Below, piece after piece: positions 1 to 12,200 of a stretch of DNA of 64,000 nt. Under the pieces are notes generated by a model that saw only the letters and a program-made list of their open reading frames with translations, ran no database searches and had not been told where the DNA came from. The DNA lies in the NCBI RefSeq assembly GCF_002127325.2, contig NC_035438.2, positions 90,210,385 to 90,274,384 on the forward strand, written 5' to 3'. The stretch comes from Helianthus annuus (lineage: Eukaryota > Streptophyta > Magnoliopsida > Asterales > Asteraceae). Both the position numbers and the translations under genes were made by a program. Every line of letters starts with the position of its first letter. Within the stretch, counting starts at the first letter, position 1.

Positions 1-1625
1 CAAATATGAAATGTAATATGCCAAACAACCTTTTCAACGATATATCATATGCCTTAAACCGAGCTACGGTTGATTTTATACGAATTTTTCAAAACAGGCG
101 CGCAACAATAATTACTTCCAATCAGCTTTGTAAACTTTTGGAATTATGAACTAAATCTCGACTTTAAATCATCAATTCATGTTCACAATTTATGCTAAGC
201 ATCATAAACATGTTAAAGACCATATGATACAATAATTCTCACAAATTCTTACATAGAACTTGAACCACATTGAAACTACACATGCGTGAATGTATGTGTG
301 CATTAGCTAATGATTCAAGCATTTCATCAAACGCTTGGTGTGCATACAACATTATAAACACATTGTACAAGCTCTTAATACATGAATTCAACCAATTCAC
401 ATAATCATCTTCAACCATGACCAATTTCAACATGAATTCCAACCAACATACATTCATACTTCAATTTCACATAAATTTCACTAACATAAAATTATTAGAT
501 TCCACCATACAACTAGCACAAATGGGTTTCACTATAATTCTTCATTCTCATCAAATTCATATCATTTCTAATTCGTGTAATCCATCGTGTCATCGCATTA
601 AACACACATACATCTAACACACACCGTATAACTTACTTTTACCTTACAATTATGACAACACGTCTAACCAAAACGCATATCTCATAATAGTCTATCATTG
701 ATCATTTCATTATTTCATTCTAGACATTTCCATCCATCACTTATGTACAATTTCATCTAAAACCATCACATAAGCATTTCATCATACACTTGGTGTGCGT
801 ACGCCATTTGGTGCACATTGTACAACTAATTGTAGCACATTCTTCCTAGTTTACCCATTGATTCACATAAGCAAACCCAACTTCACAATTTGTCACTCTA
901 GCCATATGCATATTGTTCTAAATCACCTATTAATCATAATATCATTAACATTCATCTAATTTGCAAGTAGAATTTCACAACTTTTCAATCATCTTTCAAC
1001 ATACAAGTGGGTTTTACCCTAATTCATCATCATAAAGAAATTCAAGCATAATTTCAACTCCTATATGATCATATCATCTTGCATTCATGTTTGATTGCAT
1101 AGATAATCTCAAGCTTTACATAAACCACTTAATCAAACATTACAAAATTGTAAATTTCGACTTACTTGATGTTGGGTATGCTTAGATGATCATCATTCTT
1201 AGTTCATGCATTCAAAATTTAGCCCTTTTCTCCTTTAATTTGCAAGATTTTGAAGAAATAGGGTTTCCCCCTTGGTCTTGTTCTCACGGTCACGCACACC
1301 CACTTCTAAATCACTGGGCATTTTTTTGTAAGTGTTTTAATCACACACACACACTTTTCATTTTAACCCCCTCATCCTTTTAACATATGACACTTTCCTT
1401 ATAATCACATACTAACTAGGTTAACTTTTCCCTTGGTAAATATCATGTGTACATAACTTTTGACTTACCATAGTTTATAAAACTTAGGAGATGGTAAAAA
1501 TCTATATTTACTATTTCTTATCATCTAAACATCAGACTTTTAATATTACATTAGGGCATACGAGACTTGGGGTGTTACTTTAAACACAAGGTAAATTCAT
1601 AAATGCGGATTTTTGGGGCGTTACA
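1..1625 (-). repeat. LARD 3' LTR (left copy, truncated by the window edge)
   Basis: Nearly identical to 6116-7742. It ends GGGGCGTTACA at 1625, which read on the minus strand is the LTR start TGTAACGCCCC. The visible part is about 43% of the LTR. Short open frames here (for example 239-457 and 417-617) recur unchanged in the right copy at 6354-6572 and 6532-6732. They are AT-rich chance frames without recognisable domains. Confidence 0.9.
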
Positions 1626-1629
1626 AGTC

Positions 1630-1663
1630 TACCCCCCTTAAAGGAGGTTTCGTCCCCGAAACC
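1630..1663 (-). promoter_or_regulatory. Polypurine tract plus adjacent hairpin of the LARD
   Basis: On the minus strand TTAAGGGGGGTA (1630-1641) lies five bases from the LTR start and would prime plus-strand DNA synthesis. Next to it GGTTTCG (1646-1652) and CGAAACC (1657-1663) form a 7-bp stem. The other families here have the same layout with AATTTCG/CGAAATT arms, so this stem differs by paired changes. Confidence 0.75.
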
Positions 1664-1920
1664 TTCCTTATTCGAATCAGACCAATTCTACTCTTACCCT
1701 ACTTATGTTAGACTCTATTCCAGAGCTCTTATTAGTGTCCTTCATTTCATATTGCTAGTTTCTAGCACATATCATCCCTTGCATTTCATTCATTGAATCT
1801 ATTCCAATTGTATAAAATTATTATTCATACAAACTTAAGTCTACGGCTTGTTTCTAATTTCCTATTTAAGCATATTACATTCATACATTTACTAATCGAA
1901 ATAAATCGATTTATTTCATT

Positions 1921-2290
1921 CTACTCATACATCATATATGTACTTACATACTCATATACTTATACATCTACATACGTACACACATTTCCTATATTTTTCA
2001 CATACACGCATACGCTCATACATATCATCATGCATACATACGTACACATTTTCATATTCATTCGCATGATGCTTGTGCTCTTATATAAATACTTGCGTAC
2101 CTACATAAACCGATATCTATACATATACATTTATACATACATAACTAGTACTTGTTCCCACACTATAAACTTACATACTTTCGCGCATACCTACTTGCAT
2201 AAGTTCTACGTACATATACGGTTACATATAAACATACTTACATGCTTATCTACTTATGTACATCCCTATATGCTCATAAGAAACTTTACG
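1921..2290. repeat. CATA/CGTACA-rich low-complexity stretch
   Basis: Degenerate repetition of ATACATA, CGTACA and TCATACAT over about 370 bp in the LARD interior. No coding signal or regular period was seen. Confidence 0.6.
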
Positions 2291-2361
2291 AATCATCGGA
2301 ATGCGTTACGGATCATTTGGAAATGCAAAATTAAGCAAAACGGAGAAGTGGGCTAGACAGC

Positions 2362-2509
2362 CCGTCGGCGACGGGGTGGGCACCCGTCGGCGACGGCCTC
2401 TTAAAATGCCCGTCGTCCAATTTAACCCGTAACCAGTCGGTTAGGCCGTCGGCCTCTTTCACACTTTTGGGAGCCCGTCGGCGACGGGGTGGGAACCCGT
2501 CGGCGACGG
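2362..2509. repeat. Four copies of a 13-bp GC-rich palindrome in two pairs
   Basis: CCGTCGGCGACGG (6-bp arms around a central G) occurs at 2362-2374, 2384-2396, 2475-2487 and 2497-2509. Each pair is separated by GGTGGG(C/A)AC, and the two pairs lie 113 bp apart. This is a strong GC island inside an AT-rich internal region. Confidence 0.85.
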
Positions 2510-2860
2510 CCTCTAGAAAAGTCCCTTTTCTGCAGATCCGTTTCGTCGTCCGAACGCACTAAAACGCGCGTGTCTTTTGAACCGTTTACCCGTTTAACCT
2601 CCCGTTTCTTCCTACACGCTTGTAAATTCACATTCTATCATATGAACTTAAAATCCCACATCCGCCTTAAGGAAAAATCTTAACTTACACACTATCGGCT
2701 TCAAACATATCATTCGTACCTTTTCTTTCTTACATGTGCTCTAGCAAAAACTTAAAGTTTTACCTACCTTCGGCAACAAGATTTTAAAGTTAGTCATCTC
2801 AGTTGTCGAATCATAATCACTTCATTTTAGTTCCATCCACATATGAGCTTTCTTCTTTCT

Positions 2861-3199
2861 TACACATTCGACTACCCAAGTAATTGGGTTTGGCATAAAC
2901 ACTCTCAAAGAGAGTTAAGCATACACATTCGACTACCCAAATAATTGGGTTTCGGCATAAACACTCTCAAGGAGAGTTAAGCATACACATTCCACTACCC
3001 AAATAATTGAGTTTGGCATAAACACTCTCAACGAGAGTTAAGCATACAAATTCCACTACCCAAATAATTGGGTTTGGCATAAACACTCTCAACGAGAGTT
3101 AAGCATACACATTCCACTACCCAAATAATTGGGTTTGGCATAAACACTCTCAACGAGAGTTAAGCATACACATTTTCCACTACCCAAATAATTGGGTTT
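2861..3199. repeat. Tandem array, unit about 61 bp, five copies plus a partial
   Basis: Units begin TACACATTC(G/C)ACTACCC and end GAGAGTTAAGCA. Each contains two short inverted repeats, CCCAA-n-TAA-TTGGG and ACTCTC-n-GAGAGT. Copies differ by a few bases and one 1-bp insertion. The array sits about 0.8 kb from the PBS, in the leader half of the element. Confidence 0.9.
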
Positions 3200-3974
3200 T
3201 TCGCATTTAATCATAACTTCTTCTTTCAATCCGTATAACGGATTAAGCTTCTAGCATTCATTAGAGCATTCAAAATCACCCGTTCAAAACGGATGGTAGC
3301 TTATTCTTATTCGACTTGTTCGCTAGAACCGGTCGACTCGCCTAACTTTTCATAACCTTCGTTAGCATAACCAAATCCGCAATGGATTTGCTATTTCGCA
3401 TTCGCTACAACATAGCGCCCACCTGCTACCCAGTTCTACCGGACATACCTGCAATAATTGCCACGGTCTCACGAACATCATATGCTTCTTGCGTACTGGC
3501 CAGGTGCGCAATTCACACACTAGTTTCGTGCCTTCGTGTAATCATCGCCTTATGCCCGAGAAATGGGTTTCAGTTTCGTGCACATTTCTAAAACTTCCCC
3601 AAGACCACATCATTGTCTTTCGTTTAATAATTTCCCTCCCAAGGAGACCCCTTCCTTTTTCTTTTGACATCGGTACTCATACATATTAGTAATGTGTACC
3701 TGGGGTTAATTTGCCTATTTGCACCTTTGCCCGCCTTAGCGTTCATCCTATTCTGTATTCACGGATCATCCTCTTCAAGCTCTTAAGCTTACCTTGCACA
3801 TAACACACTATTAGTTTCTTTCAAATACATAATCTAATACATACTTACACATTTTCATTCCATTTCTACCTTTAGATCTTGATCGAGTCATGGATTGTAC
3901 GGGTTCCTTATCACAAGAGCACACAGGTTTGAGTTCAAGTACTTATACTCTCGTACTTAATTCTCTCAAACCAG

Positions 3975-3987
3975 GGCTCTGATACCA
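3975..3987 (-). other. Primer-binding site of the LARD
   Basis: The minus strand reads TGGTATCAGAGCC three bases inside the LTR edge at 3991. This is the complement of the 3' end of plant initiator-Met tRNA, the usual minus-strand primer of these elements. Confidence 0.9.
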
Positions 3988-3990
3988 ACT

Positions 3991-6900
3991 TGTTACACCC
4001 AAATTACACATTCCAAAATGTAATATTATCATACTATTATTTAACAAAATTCGGGCATGACCCGTTCGTAATAAGAACAATTCCCTGTAAGACTAACGCG
4101 TAATAACTTAAAATACGACGCAGCGGAAAACAAGAGCCCAAAAATTTCGTTCTTTAATAGACATATCAAACACATGAAGGTTCAAATGCGAAATGCCATA
4201 TATTCATTAAAACGGATTTATAACGTTTTATAACATTAATACTTCAAAACCTATATGAGTTACACTATGTGACCATTCTACCCCGTACAATCCTTGCTCT
4301 CAACTCGAACTAAGTCCGCTTCACTTCAATAAATGTAGAGAAAACCCAAGCGATACCTGTGGACACCACGTACAACCAAACCATTAGTCATTAACATACC
4401 ATTCAACATTAAACTATATAATAAAATTTCGTAGAGCATTCTATAAAGTAGTCGTGGAATTGTCCAAGCGCTTTCTTAAATACTCTTATCCAAATCCAGC
4501 TCCATTTCTTCATGAAGCCAACGATCCCATACCTACATTACATTCCAACTCAACGCACATCATTAGTATCCATAAATACTCGAACACTTTGATACGTTCA
4601 TGCATATGTCTTAAGCATTGAACATTCATTCACACATACATTCACACCTACGTACTTATTATCATACATACATACATATATATATATATACACTTATATA
4701 TATATATATGCGTACCTTCATACATGCCAATGTTCCTTCCTACGCACAATCAATTAATCACGAATATATACACAAGCTTCTTTTACATGTAGGTTTATGC
4801 CGGAATGTCACATTTACAACTTTACATAGTATAGACAATCTACGATTCAACCCACGTGGCCTTTGGATTCCCATACACATATACTTATAAAATTTCCTAC
4901 ACTAACACGAAACAATCCGTTCATTCACTAACCGACAACCGAATCATATAAAACTTGTTCCTAATGGTCCGGGAAATGTTCCCCTTACATAATGACTAAA
5001 ATTCTTACCCAAGGTCTTAACCCTAACGAATTTCATTACATTACGCAACATATGCACATAAAATTCGACCCGTTTAAACCCACCAATTTACTTTCGGCTT
5101 AAATACAACCTTCTTCAATAATGAGGCATTATTGGCTTTGTACTTCTGATTATCACATGTTCTTTCATGATGTTTCGTAAACATAAGTATTAAAATCTAT
5201 TAAACCTACTAAAAAGTGAATCGAAATTCACTTACCTCGAGTACTCCAATAAGTGTATTTGTCACCTTGCCTTATCTTGACCCGTTATCCTCCTATGCTT
5301 GACCTCTCCTTGACACGTTCCTATTATCTCATTCCATTACATCCATTCAATAGTTAGTATACATAATTATACGCATTACTAATCACACTTCTATTCACGT
5401 GTCAATCGCTTAGCAAGTTCAACATGTATCATAATACTACAATGCTAATCAATCTAACAATTTATCATTCCATCATCACAACAGTCATACATGAGCTTCT
5501 AGCATGCATAATTATGTATTTACATCATGTTCGTTATTCTTTCAAAATTCCATACTTAGAATGATAACCTTTTCTAAGTTAGGCAACTTGCTTCATATGT
5601 TAAACATTTCATACCATTTCTTAACACCTTGGTTTTTACACATCCATTCTACTATTTTTTTATCAACAACCCGTTTCGACCCGTTGGTGCAATTATATGC
5701 ATAAACTAGTTGGTAAGTGTTTTAGACACTTAAAACAATCAAATAACTTACTAATAATTTATTAAAATCAGTAGTTCATGATTCATACAAGTGTGCATAA
5801 CAATACAACTATTTTTACTGAATATTTATACTAAAATTTGTGCAGCAACTTTCTGCGCAGCAGCTGTTCACAACACATTTTAACCCATTTATCTTCTGAT
5901 TCAGTTCTTCATGTTCAAATATGAAATGATCTACACTCAGAGATCTTTCTAAGCATATAAAGATCGTAACAATCGGACGTTCCTATGATTTTATATGATT
6001 TTTACAAAATCAGCACAGAAGCTGAAATGCTTCCAAACAGCTTGCTGTCAAAACGAATTTACTAACTTTTCATGCTGTTTTGACCCACTAAATCTCATAA
6101 CCAGCCTCTTATGACCAAATATGAAATGTAATATGCGAAACAACCTTTTCAACGATATATCATATGCCTTAAACCGAGCTACGGTTGATTTTATACGAAT
6201 TTTTCAAAACAGGCGCGCAACAATAATTACTTCCAATCAGCTTTGTAAATTTTTGGAATTATGAACTAAATCTCGACTTTAAATCATCAATTCATGTTCA
6301 CAATTTATGCTAAGCATCATAAACATGTTAAAGACCATATGATACAATAATTCTCACAAATTCTTACATAGAACTTGAACCACATTGAAACTACACATGC
6401 GTGAATGTATGTGTGCATTAGCTAATGATTCAAGCATTTCATCAAACGCTTGGTGTGCATACAACATTATAAACACATTGTACAAGCTCTTAATACATGA
6501 ATTCAACCAATTCACATAATCATCTTCAACCATGACCAATTTCAACATGAATTCCAACCAACATACATTCATACTTCAATTTCACATAAATTTCACTAAC
6601 ATAAAATTATTAGATTCCACCATACAACTAGCACAAATGGGTTTCACTATAATTCTTCATTCTCATCAAATTCATATCATTTCTAATTCGTGTAATCCAT
6701 CGTGTCATCGCATTAAACACACATACATCTAACACACACCGTATAACTTACTTTTACCTTACAATTATGACAACACGTCTAACCAAAACGCATATCTCAT
6801 AATAGTCTATCATTGATCATTTCATTATTTCATTCTAGACATTTCCATCCATCACTTATGTACAATTTCATCTAAAACCATCACATAAGCATTTCATCAT

Positions 6901-7742
6901 ACACTTGGTGTGCGTACGCCATTTGGTGCACATTGTACAACTAATTGTAGCACATTCTTCCTAGTTTACCCATTGATTCACATAAGCAAACCCAACTTCA
7001 CAATTTGTCACTCTAGCCATATGCATATTGTTCTAAATCACCTATTAATCATAATATCATTAACATTCATCTAATTTGCAAGTAGAATTTCACAACTTTT
7101 CAATCATCTTTCAACATACAAGTGGGTTTTACCCTAATTCATCATCATAAAGAAATTCAAGCATAATTTCAACTCCTATATGATCATATCATCTTGCATT
7201 CATGTTTGATTGCATAGATAATCTCAAGCTTTACATAAACCACTTAATCAAACATTACAAAATTGTAAATTTCGACTTACTTGATGTTGGGTATGCTTAG
7301 ATGATCATCATTCTTAGTTCATGCATTCAAAATTTAGCCCTTTTCTCCTTTAATTTGCAAGATTTTGAAGAAATAGGGTTTCCCCCTTGGTCTTGTTCTC
7401 ACGGTCACGCACACCCACTTCTAAATCACTGGGCATTTTTTTTTGTAAGTGTTTTAATCACACACACACACTTTTCATTTTAACCCCCTCATCCTTTTAA
7501 CATATGACACTTTCCTTATAATCACATACTAACTAGGTTAACTTTTCCCTTGGTAAATATCATGTGTACATAACTTTTGACTTACCATAGTTTATAAAAC
7601 TTAGGAGATGGTAAAAATCTATATTTACTATTTCTTATCATCTAAACATCAGACTTTTAATATTACATTAGGGCATACGAGACTTGGGGTGTTACTTTAA
7701 ACACAAGGTAAATTCATAAATGCGGATTTTTGGGGCGTTACA
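3991..7742 (-). repeat. LARD 5' LTR (right copy, complete, 3752 bp)
   Basis: Plus-strand edges are TGTTACACCC at 3991 and GGGCGTTACA at 7742, giving TG...CA termini on both strands. The outer 1.6 kb matches the left copy. It is unusually long even for a Tekay/Del-type LTR. No open frame of note; a TA-rich microsatellite lies at 4663-4710. Confidence 0.9.
4663..4710. repeat. CATA/TA microsatellite in the LARD LTR
   Basis: Runs of CATA followed by alternating TA, interrupted once by CACT. Simple-sequence repeat. Confidence 0.8.
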
Positions 7743-8452
7743 CAGTTAAAATGTTAAATCTTAAACACTAACATGATAACCGAACCCCTACAATCAGTAG
7801 CATATCCGTTTGACTATAACATAAATCCAACACGCACACACAAGCCGACTTCAAGAACATCAATTCAATGTTTAATCATACATCAACACTAAATCATAAA
7901 GGAATACATGCAATCCAACATATTAACAATCATATATTCAAAGTGACACACTAACCGGTTGGAAATCAAAGAGAGAGGGACGATGATCTTCTGTGAAGGA
8001 GAAGTTCTTGGATGCCTTCGGTTTGCGAGAGAGAGAGAGATGAGAGCTAGGGTTTTGTGTGTGTAAAGTACGTTGTAACAAAATGAGGTGAAGCCAAATC
8101 CCTAATGGTGTATACACGGTTTAGAGGGGTGGGCCGGCCCCTTATCTCGGGCTGCCCTTGATCCGAGCACATGATGTGCGGCCCAAATAGCTTGTGCGAT
8201 CTTGTGTGAGTGTGTATTGTGCGATTGGGCTAGAATGTATGCATACACATGCGTTTACACAACACATGCAACAAATAGATATATCATTCACGTAATCATT
8301 CACTTAACATACATACATGTACGTAATAGTAAAACATTCATTAAAACACACAAGTCACATAACATTCAATAAGCATTCGCTTAATCAATCAAGTTCACAT
8401 AGTCGTGCCATAATCGTTACATCAAAGCAAGTCTAAAGTCCGAGTTGTCACA
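7743..8452 (-). repeat. Terminal fragment of an LTR ('X'), cut by the LARD
   Basis: Ends CCGAGTTGTCACA at 8452, the terminus type of family-A LTRs (GAGTTGTCACA), and is followed abruptly by gag sequence of element B. It includes a GA-rich leader (about 7970-8045) and an AGGGTTTTGTGTG stretch like those downstream of the promoter in related LTRs. The rest lies left of the LARD, outside the window. Whether X is a solo LTR or a full element cannot be told. Confidence 0.7.
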
Positions 8453-8560
8453 ACAACTGCAGGGTATACTACCTGCTTGTGCAGCTGCAAGTGCCGCAGC
8501 AACTTGTTCATTGATGAGAGCCGTCAACTGGGCTTGAGTCAAGTTAATACGTCCGGCCAT
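8453..8560 (-). pseudogene. gag N-terminus of element B, truncated by the X insertion
   Basis: ATG at 8560-8558 opens 36 codons starting MAGRINLTQAQLTAL and running to an Ala/Gln-rich stretch AAALAAAQAG. The heads of A1 (30900) and A2 (43767) are homologous. After the AAQAG glycine the copy reads GGTAGTATACCCTGC, the same GT-beginning segment as in A1, and is then broken at 8452. This head precedes the Retrotrans_gag domain in the relatives. As it stands it cannot make Gag. Confidence 0.75.
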
Positions 8561-8880
8561 GATCTTCATAGCAAATGTGACATAAGTGAGAGAGGTTCGC
8601 GAATAGTGCGATGACAGAAGAGAGTAAGCACACAAGTGTTCTCAAGCAATAACGAATAGTAGGCAATGTAATCTAGGCATACCACGAGCAAAGTTCTATG
8701 TAATTCTAGAATGTAGGCAATAAACATAAACCATATTACCTATGATGTTGAGTCTTGCACGTGGAGCGAGGCGTCGTTGTGGATCGTTGAGCACTGTACT
8801 GGTTATAGTCTGGTTTTAATAAAAACGTTTTCCCCATATTAAAACCAAGTTCTCTATAACCAATGGCTCTGATACCAATC
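8561..8880 (-). other. Leader of element B with primer-binding site
   Basis: Untranslated leader between PBS and gag. The PBS is 8865-8877 (minus TGGTATCAGAGCC), three bases from the LTR. Just beyond it is the motif pair TTGGTTATAGAGAACTTGG...CTATAACC, also present in A1 and A2 at the same place. Confidence 0.8.
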
Positions 8881-9344
8881 TGTCACACCCCCAAAATCCA
8901 GGCGCGGAGTACCACCGCTTGGAGGCGTGACTGACCAGGATCAAGCCACCAATCATATTGAACATGTAATAATAATTAAGTGTAAATGTAATTCATCACA
9001 ATACAATTGGTGTTCATTTCAAAACATAGTATAAGTAGCAGAAGCATAGTATGAAAAATCCAACACAAGTGTTAAGTTTAAAGAGTCATAGTGTTTTCAT
9101 CGAAACACCCACAATCCATGTCCACAACGACCGCGCCTCCCGTGCAAGCTCCATGAATACCTATGGTCCTGCAAGGCATGTAACAGAAAGTCAACAAGTA
9201 GTTGAGCAAGTTCACAGTAAATAAGTTCGTAATAGTAAGTTCGTTGCATCACCATGCGTCATTAACTAAGTCAATTGTATGTTCATTTAGTGGGGGCTTC
9301 CCATGTGTGTATGTACTAGACTAGAGGTAACCATGAGTGTTCTT

Positions 9345-9605
9345 CTTAACCCGAGAACAGTAGTATGTACGAGGTTTACGTAGGTTTTACGTAAGTGTCC
9401 TTCATATCCCGAGGACAGTGGTACGCGGGGGTTTACGTAGGTTTTACGTAAGTGTCCTTCATAACCCTAGGACAGTAGTATGTATGAGTTTACGTAGGTT
9501 TTACATAAGTGTCCCTCGAACCCTGAGGACAGTAGTAAGCACAAGTATTACGTAGGTTTTACGTAAGGGTCCTTCGCAACCGAGGACGATGGTAGATAGT
9601 CTAGT
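9345..9605. repeat. Degenerate tandem repeat in B LTR (TTACGTAGGTTTTACGTAAG units)
   Basis: About five units of roughly 50-60 bp, each with a TACGTAGGTTTTACGTA palindrome-like core, a GTGTCCTTC box and a GAGGACAGT box. A1 (24370-24620) and A2 (37440-37770) have related units at the corresponding place. Confidence 0.75.
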
Positions 9606-9969
9606 AACAGTGTAATCCAAATAATTCATCAATCCTTTTCCTTCAATCCCATTCCCTACCCACCGGGAATCCCATGCCTTGGTAAGAGTGTGAACTCACC
9701 TTGGTTTGCTCGGTGTTATTGTGCTTCTAGTGTTAATTACTGGTCAGGTCCGTTACACACGACCTAGGGTACATTGCACATAAACTCGATGTAAGTGTTT
9801 ACGTTCAACTAAGGTTTACAATTCCTAGATGTCCAAACAACTGTGTTCCGTGTGATAATTGTTTACAGATTGACATGACATAGTTTGCACATACATACAG
9901 TAACATACAGTATCATATCATACAGTAACATGCAAGGTGTTCTTCGTACAGGGTTTTGAACTTAGCATC

Positions 9970-10450
9970 ATAAGTAAACTCAGACCTTTCAAGAATTAAC
10001 AGAATTCGGATCATGCACTACTTATAAAATTCGGACCACATTTCATTTACCAAATTCGGACTATATATCATTAAGTCAAAACTCAGACCAAACACGCCCT
10101 TATGAAACTCGGACTATATATATCATTCAATCAAAACTCGGATCTTTATAGACATTAACAATAAAGCTCGGACCAACAACCCTTTACTAAACTCGGACCT
10201 AACATCAAGCATAAAACTCGGTCCATACATCATCCTAAAACTCGGACCATACTTCATTACCAAAATTCGGACCAAGCATTTCAACATAAAACTCGGACAT
10301 GTGCATTCCATAAAACTCGGACTCAAGGAGTCCTTATGAAATTCGGACTTTACTTTCCTTTACAAAAATTCGGACAATGTTCATTTACAAAACCCGGATC
10401 AAGCATTCAATCAAAGCTCGGACTTCGTGACTTCACAAAACCCTGACACA
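9970..10450. repeat. Interspersed AAACTCGGACC repeat tract in B LTR
   Basis: About 17 occurrences of AAA(A)(C/T)TCGGAC spaced 20-40 bp with variable spacers. The minus-strand open frame 10123-10326 is a by-product of this repetition (recurring Ser/Phe/Glu motifs), not a gene. Confidence 0.8.
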
Positions 10451-12191
10451 AATCTTCGGACTAACCATCAATCATACGAAATATTCAAAACCTAATCACA
10501 GTTTCCAATGGAACAGTTACAGGACGATCAAAACCCTACTTTTCATACATTGGCAATGCTGTAATCTAATCAACAATCAAAGATCTCTATCATATCAGGC
10601 ACCTTAGTGTCAGGCAAGTGATTACACAACTAATCATAAACCATTTCACAATAATCAGAATGATCAATAAACACAGAACCATTGTTTGGAGAACTAGGGT
10701 TTTGCATGAATCAAATAACCAATGATTAACAACAAACAATCATTAAACGTTTACCTTAGATTGATTCTAGATGAAGAGAGAGATCAAAAGTGATGATTGA
10801 GAGCTTGTGCCAACAAGAATGATGAAAAAGATGATTGCAGTAGATGATTGTAGAGGAAGATTGAAATACGTATATGATTTGTGAGAGAGGTTAGGGTTAA
10901 GAGTTATTAAGGTTTCACTAATTACTCTACTCACCCCTAAGTATCATCTTTTACATAAAACACACACACCACATATAATTTAGAGTTAAGGCACAAAGTT
11001 CTCATGTAAGTCAAATAAGGCATAAAGTAATGCATAGTTCCATGCAATGCTAAAGATTGTGTGACCAACTTAATTGTGTTAAGTTAAAGCATTAACCTGA
11101 AGTTACGGGTTGTCACAACTATGTACTCACTTGAGATTGCAAGTATCCTTGATTAAGTGTCCTAACAAAGCTCGGGAAATCAAGGAATCAAGTGGCACCT
11201 ACTATGGAATCACTATGTTAAATAATCGGATCCTAAATCGAGAGATAGGATAGAATGAAGTCCTATAAATCAAATGAGTATTGGAACTCACATGGCATGA
11301 TTTAATAGACCTAACATTCTTATTTGGAAGTCTACCTAAGTGCTTTTGACCCGTTTCGACCCATTATGGTAGTATAAGCCACTATAATGCGTCGTTTGCA
11401 TAAAACTATGGTCGGATGGTTATCTATGTGCTATGTCAAGTCTTACATGCCCAATTATGCCTAAACATGTTACTAAATCAAATTATATGTCAAAAAGTTG
11501 ATCACATATGCAAAATAAGGATTTATGCTTTAAAAGGGCGTTTTGGTCATTTCCTATGGGCATATAAGCTAACTAACAAATGACTAACCAATCCTATGTG
11601 ATCATAAGGTATAACCTCAGAGGTTAATCCCTATGCAACTATGATCAATAAGCGAGCTTGGTCGGATCCTAATGATTGACCAAACGGGTCGGGTTCGAAA
11701 GTCTAAGCGGTTGTTTAGACCGCTTAACTTACGACCCTAAACAAGCACTAACTAATAGTGATGAGTTAAACATGTCAAAACATGTTTAACCTACTGATTT
11801 GGTATCAAAACAAAGAGTTTTGATACCTAAAAGTAGTTCCGTTGCAAAATGCGTGCTAAAACGCATTTTGACCGAAACTTTGACTCTCCCCTACACCTAG
11901 TTACCGTGGTAATCAATAGGTAAAATCACTAAGGATTATAACCATCGTGATTACAATCACGTTGCAAAGTTCAACCGAACTTTGCGTTGACCATGGACTG
12001 GTCAAACTGAAAGTCAAACACTGTTTGACTTTTTAAACTAGGAAAGCAAATAAAAGAATGAAGGAATGCTCACTAAAGGTCCTTGCTATCTTTTCTACAA
12101 ATAATAAGTTTCCAATCACTTGAGAGAGCTCCCAATCAGATTAGAGAAGAGATAAGAGAGGAATGAGCAAATGAAATGGAAGTTGGCCATG

Positions 12192-12200
12192 CTATTTATA
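12192..12200 (-). promoter_or_regulatory. Predicted TATA box in C1 left LTR
   Basis: The minus strand reads TATAAATAG. It is conserved at 34715-34723, 54711-54719 and 60715-60723 in the other C LTRs, followed downstream by a CT-rich leader (AGAGAGCTC region). It is the only strong minus-strand TATA motif at this position, so I infer the U3/R boundary lies about 30 bp further on. Confidence 0.55.

Larger units (their letters stand above)
1626..3990 (-). other. LARD internal region, non-coding
   Basis: 2365 bp between PPT and PBS with no protein of recognisable type. In order it holds the PPT and hairpin, a CATA-rich low-complexity stretch, a GC-rich pair of palindrome clusters, a 61-bp tandem array and about 0.8 kb of unique sequence before the PBS. 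Open frames such as 1793-2356 consist of Tyr/His/Thr-rich low-complexity reading and are not believed. Confidence 0.8.
1..7742 (-). mobile_element. LARD-like non-autonomous LTR retrotransposon, left end outside the window
   Basis: Two copies of one sequence (1-1625 and 6116-7742) bracket a PBS, a polypurine tract and a 2.4-kb internal region with no gag or pol reading frame. Orientation is minus: the PBS lies just left of the right LTR and the PPT just right of the left LTR. The long LTR (3752 bp) with a short coding-free interior fits the LARD class of non-autonomous elements. In the overlapping 1.6 kb of LTR I saw only two substitutions and a 2-bp poly-T length change, so the insertion is recent. 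It interrupts the LTR fragment that resumes at 7743. The left target-site copy is outside the window. The right one would be CAGTT (7743-7747). Confidence 0.85.
8453..11117 (-). mobile_element. Family-A element 'B': gag head, leader, PBS and 5' LTR only
   Basis: Reading the minus strand from 11117: LTR, PBS, leader, gag start at 8560, then interruption by X at 8452. The remainder must lie left of the window. The right target-site copy is ACTAT (11118-11122); it lies inside the LTR of C1, where the uninterrupted homologue at 33640-33660 reads straight through GGGGACTATG. Confidence 0.8.
8881..11117 (-). repeat. 5' LTR of element B (2237 bp)
   Basis: Starts TGTCACACCCCCAAAATCC and ends GGGTTGTCACA. 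It shares with A1, A2 and the solo A the conserved stretches around the CTCC..GTGCAAGCTCCAT and GGGAATCCCATGCCTT motifs. It contains two internal repeat tracts, listed separately, and a GA-rich leader near 10770-10870. Confidence 0.88.

Noticed and set aside
239..2356. Small open frames in the LARD, including 1793-2356 (187 codons)
   Set aside because: AT-rich, Tyr/His/Thr-heavy readings without domain; those in the LTR recur identically in the second LTR simply because the DNA is duplicated.
3975..3987. tRNA gene suggested by tRNA-Met complementarity at each PBS
   Set aside because: Only the 13-nt primer-binding match is present, with no cloverleaf, as expected for retrotransposon PBSs.
10123..10326. 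Minus-strand frame with repeated Ser-Phe/Ser-Glu-Phe motifs (also 20298-20564, 20675-20914)
   Set aside because: Produced by the ACTCGGAC tract. Spacers vary in length and content, and the frame breaks in each copy of the tract.
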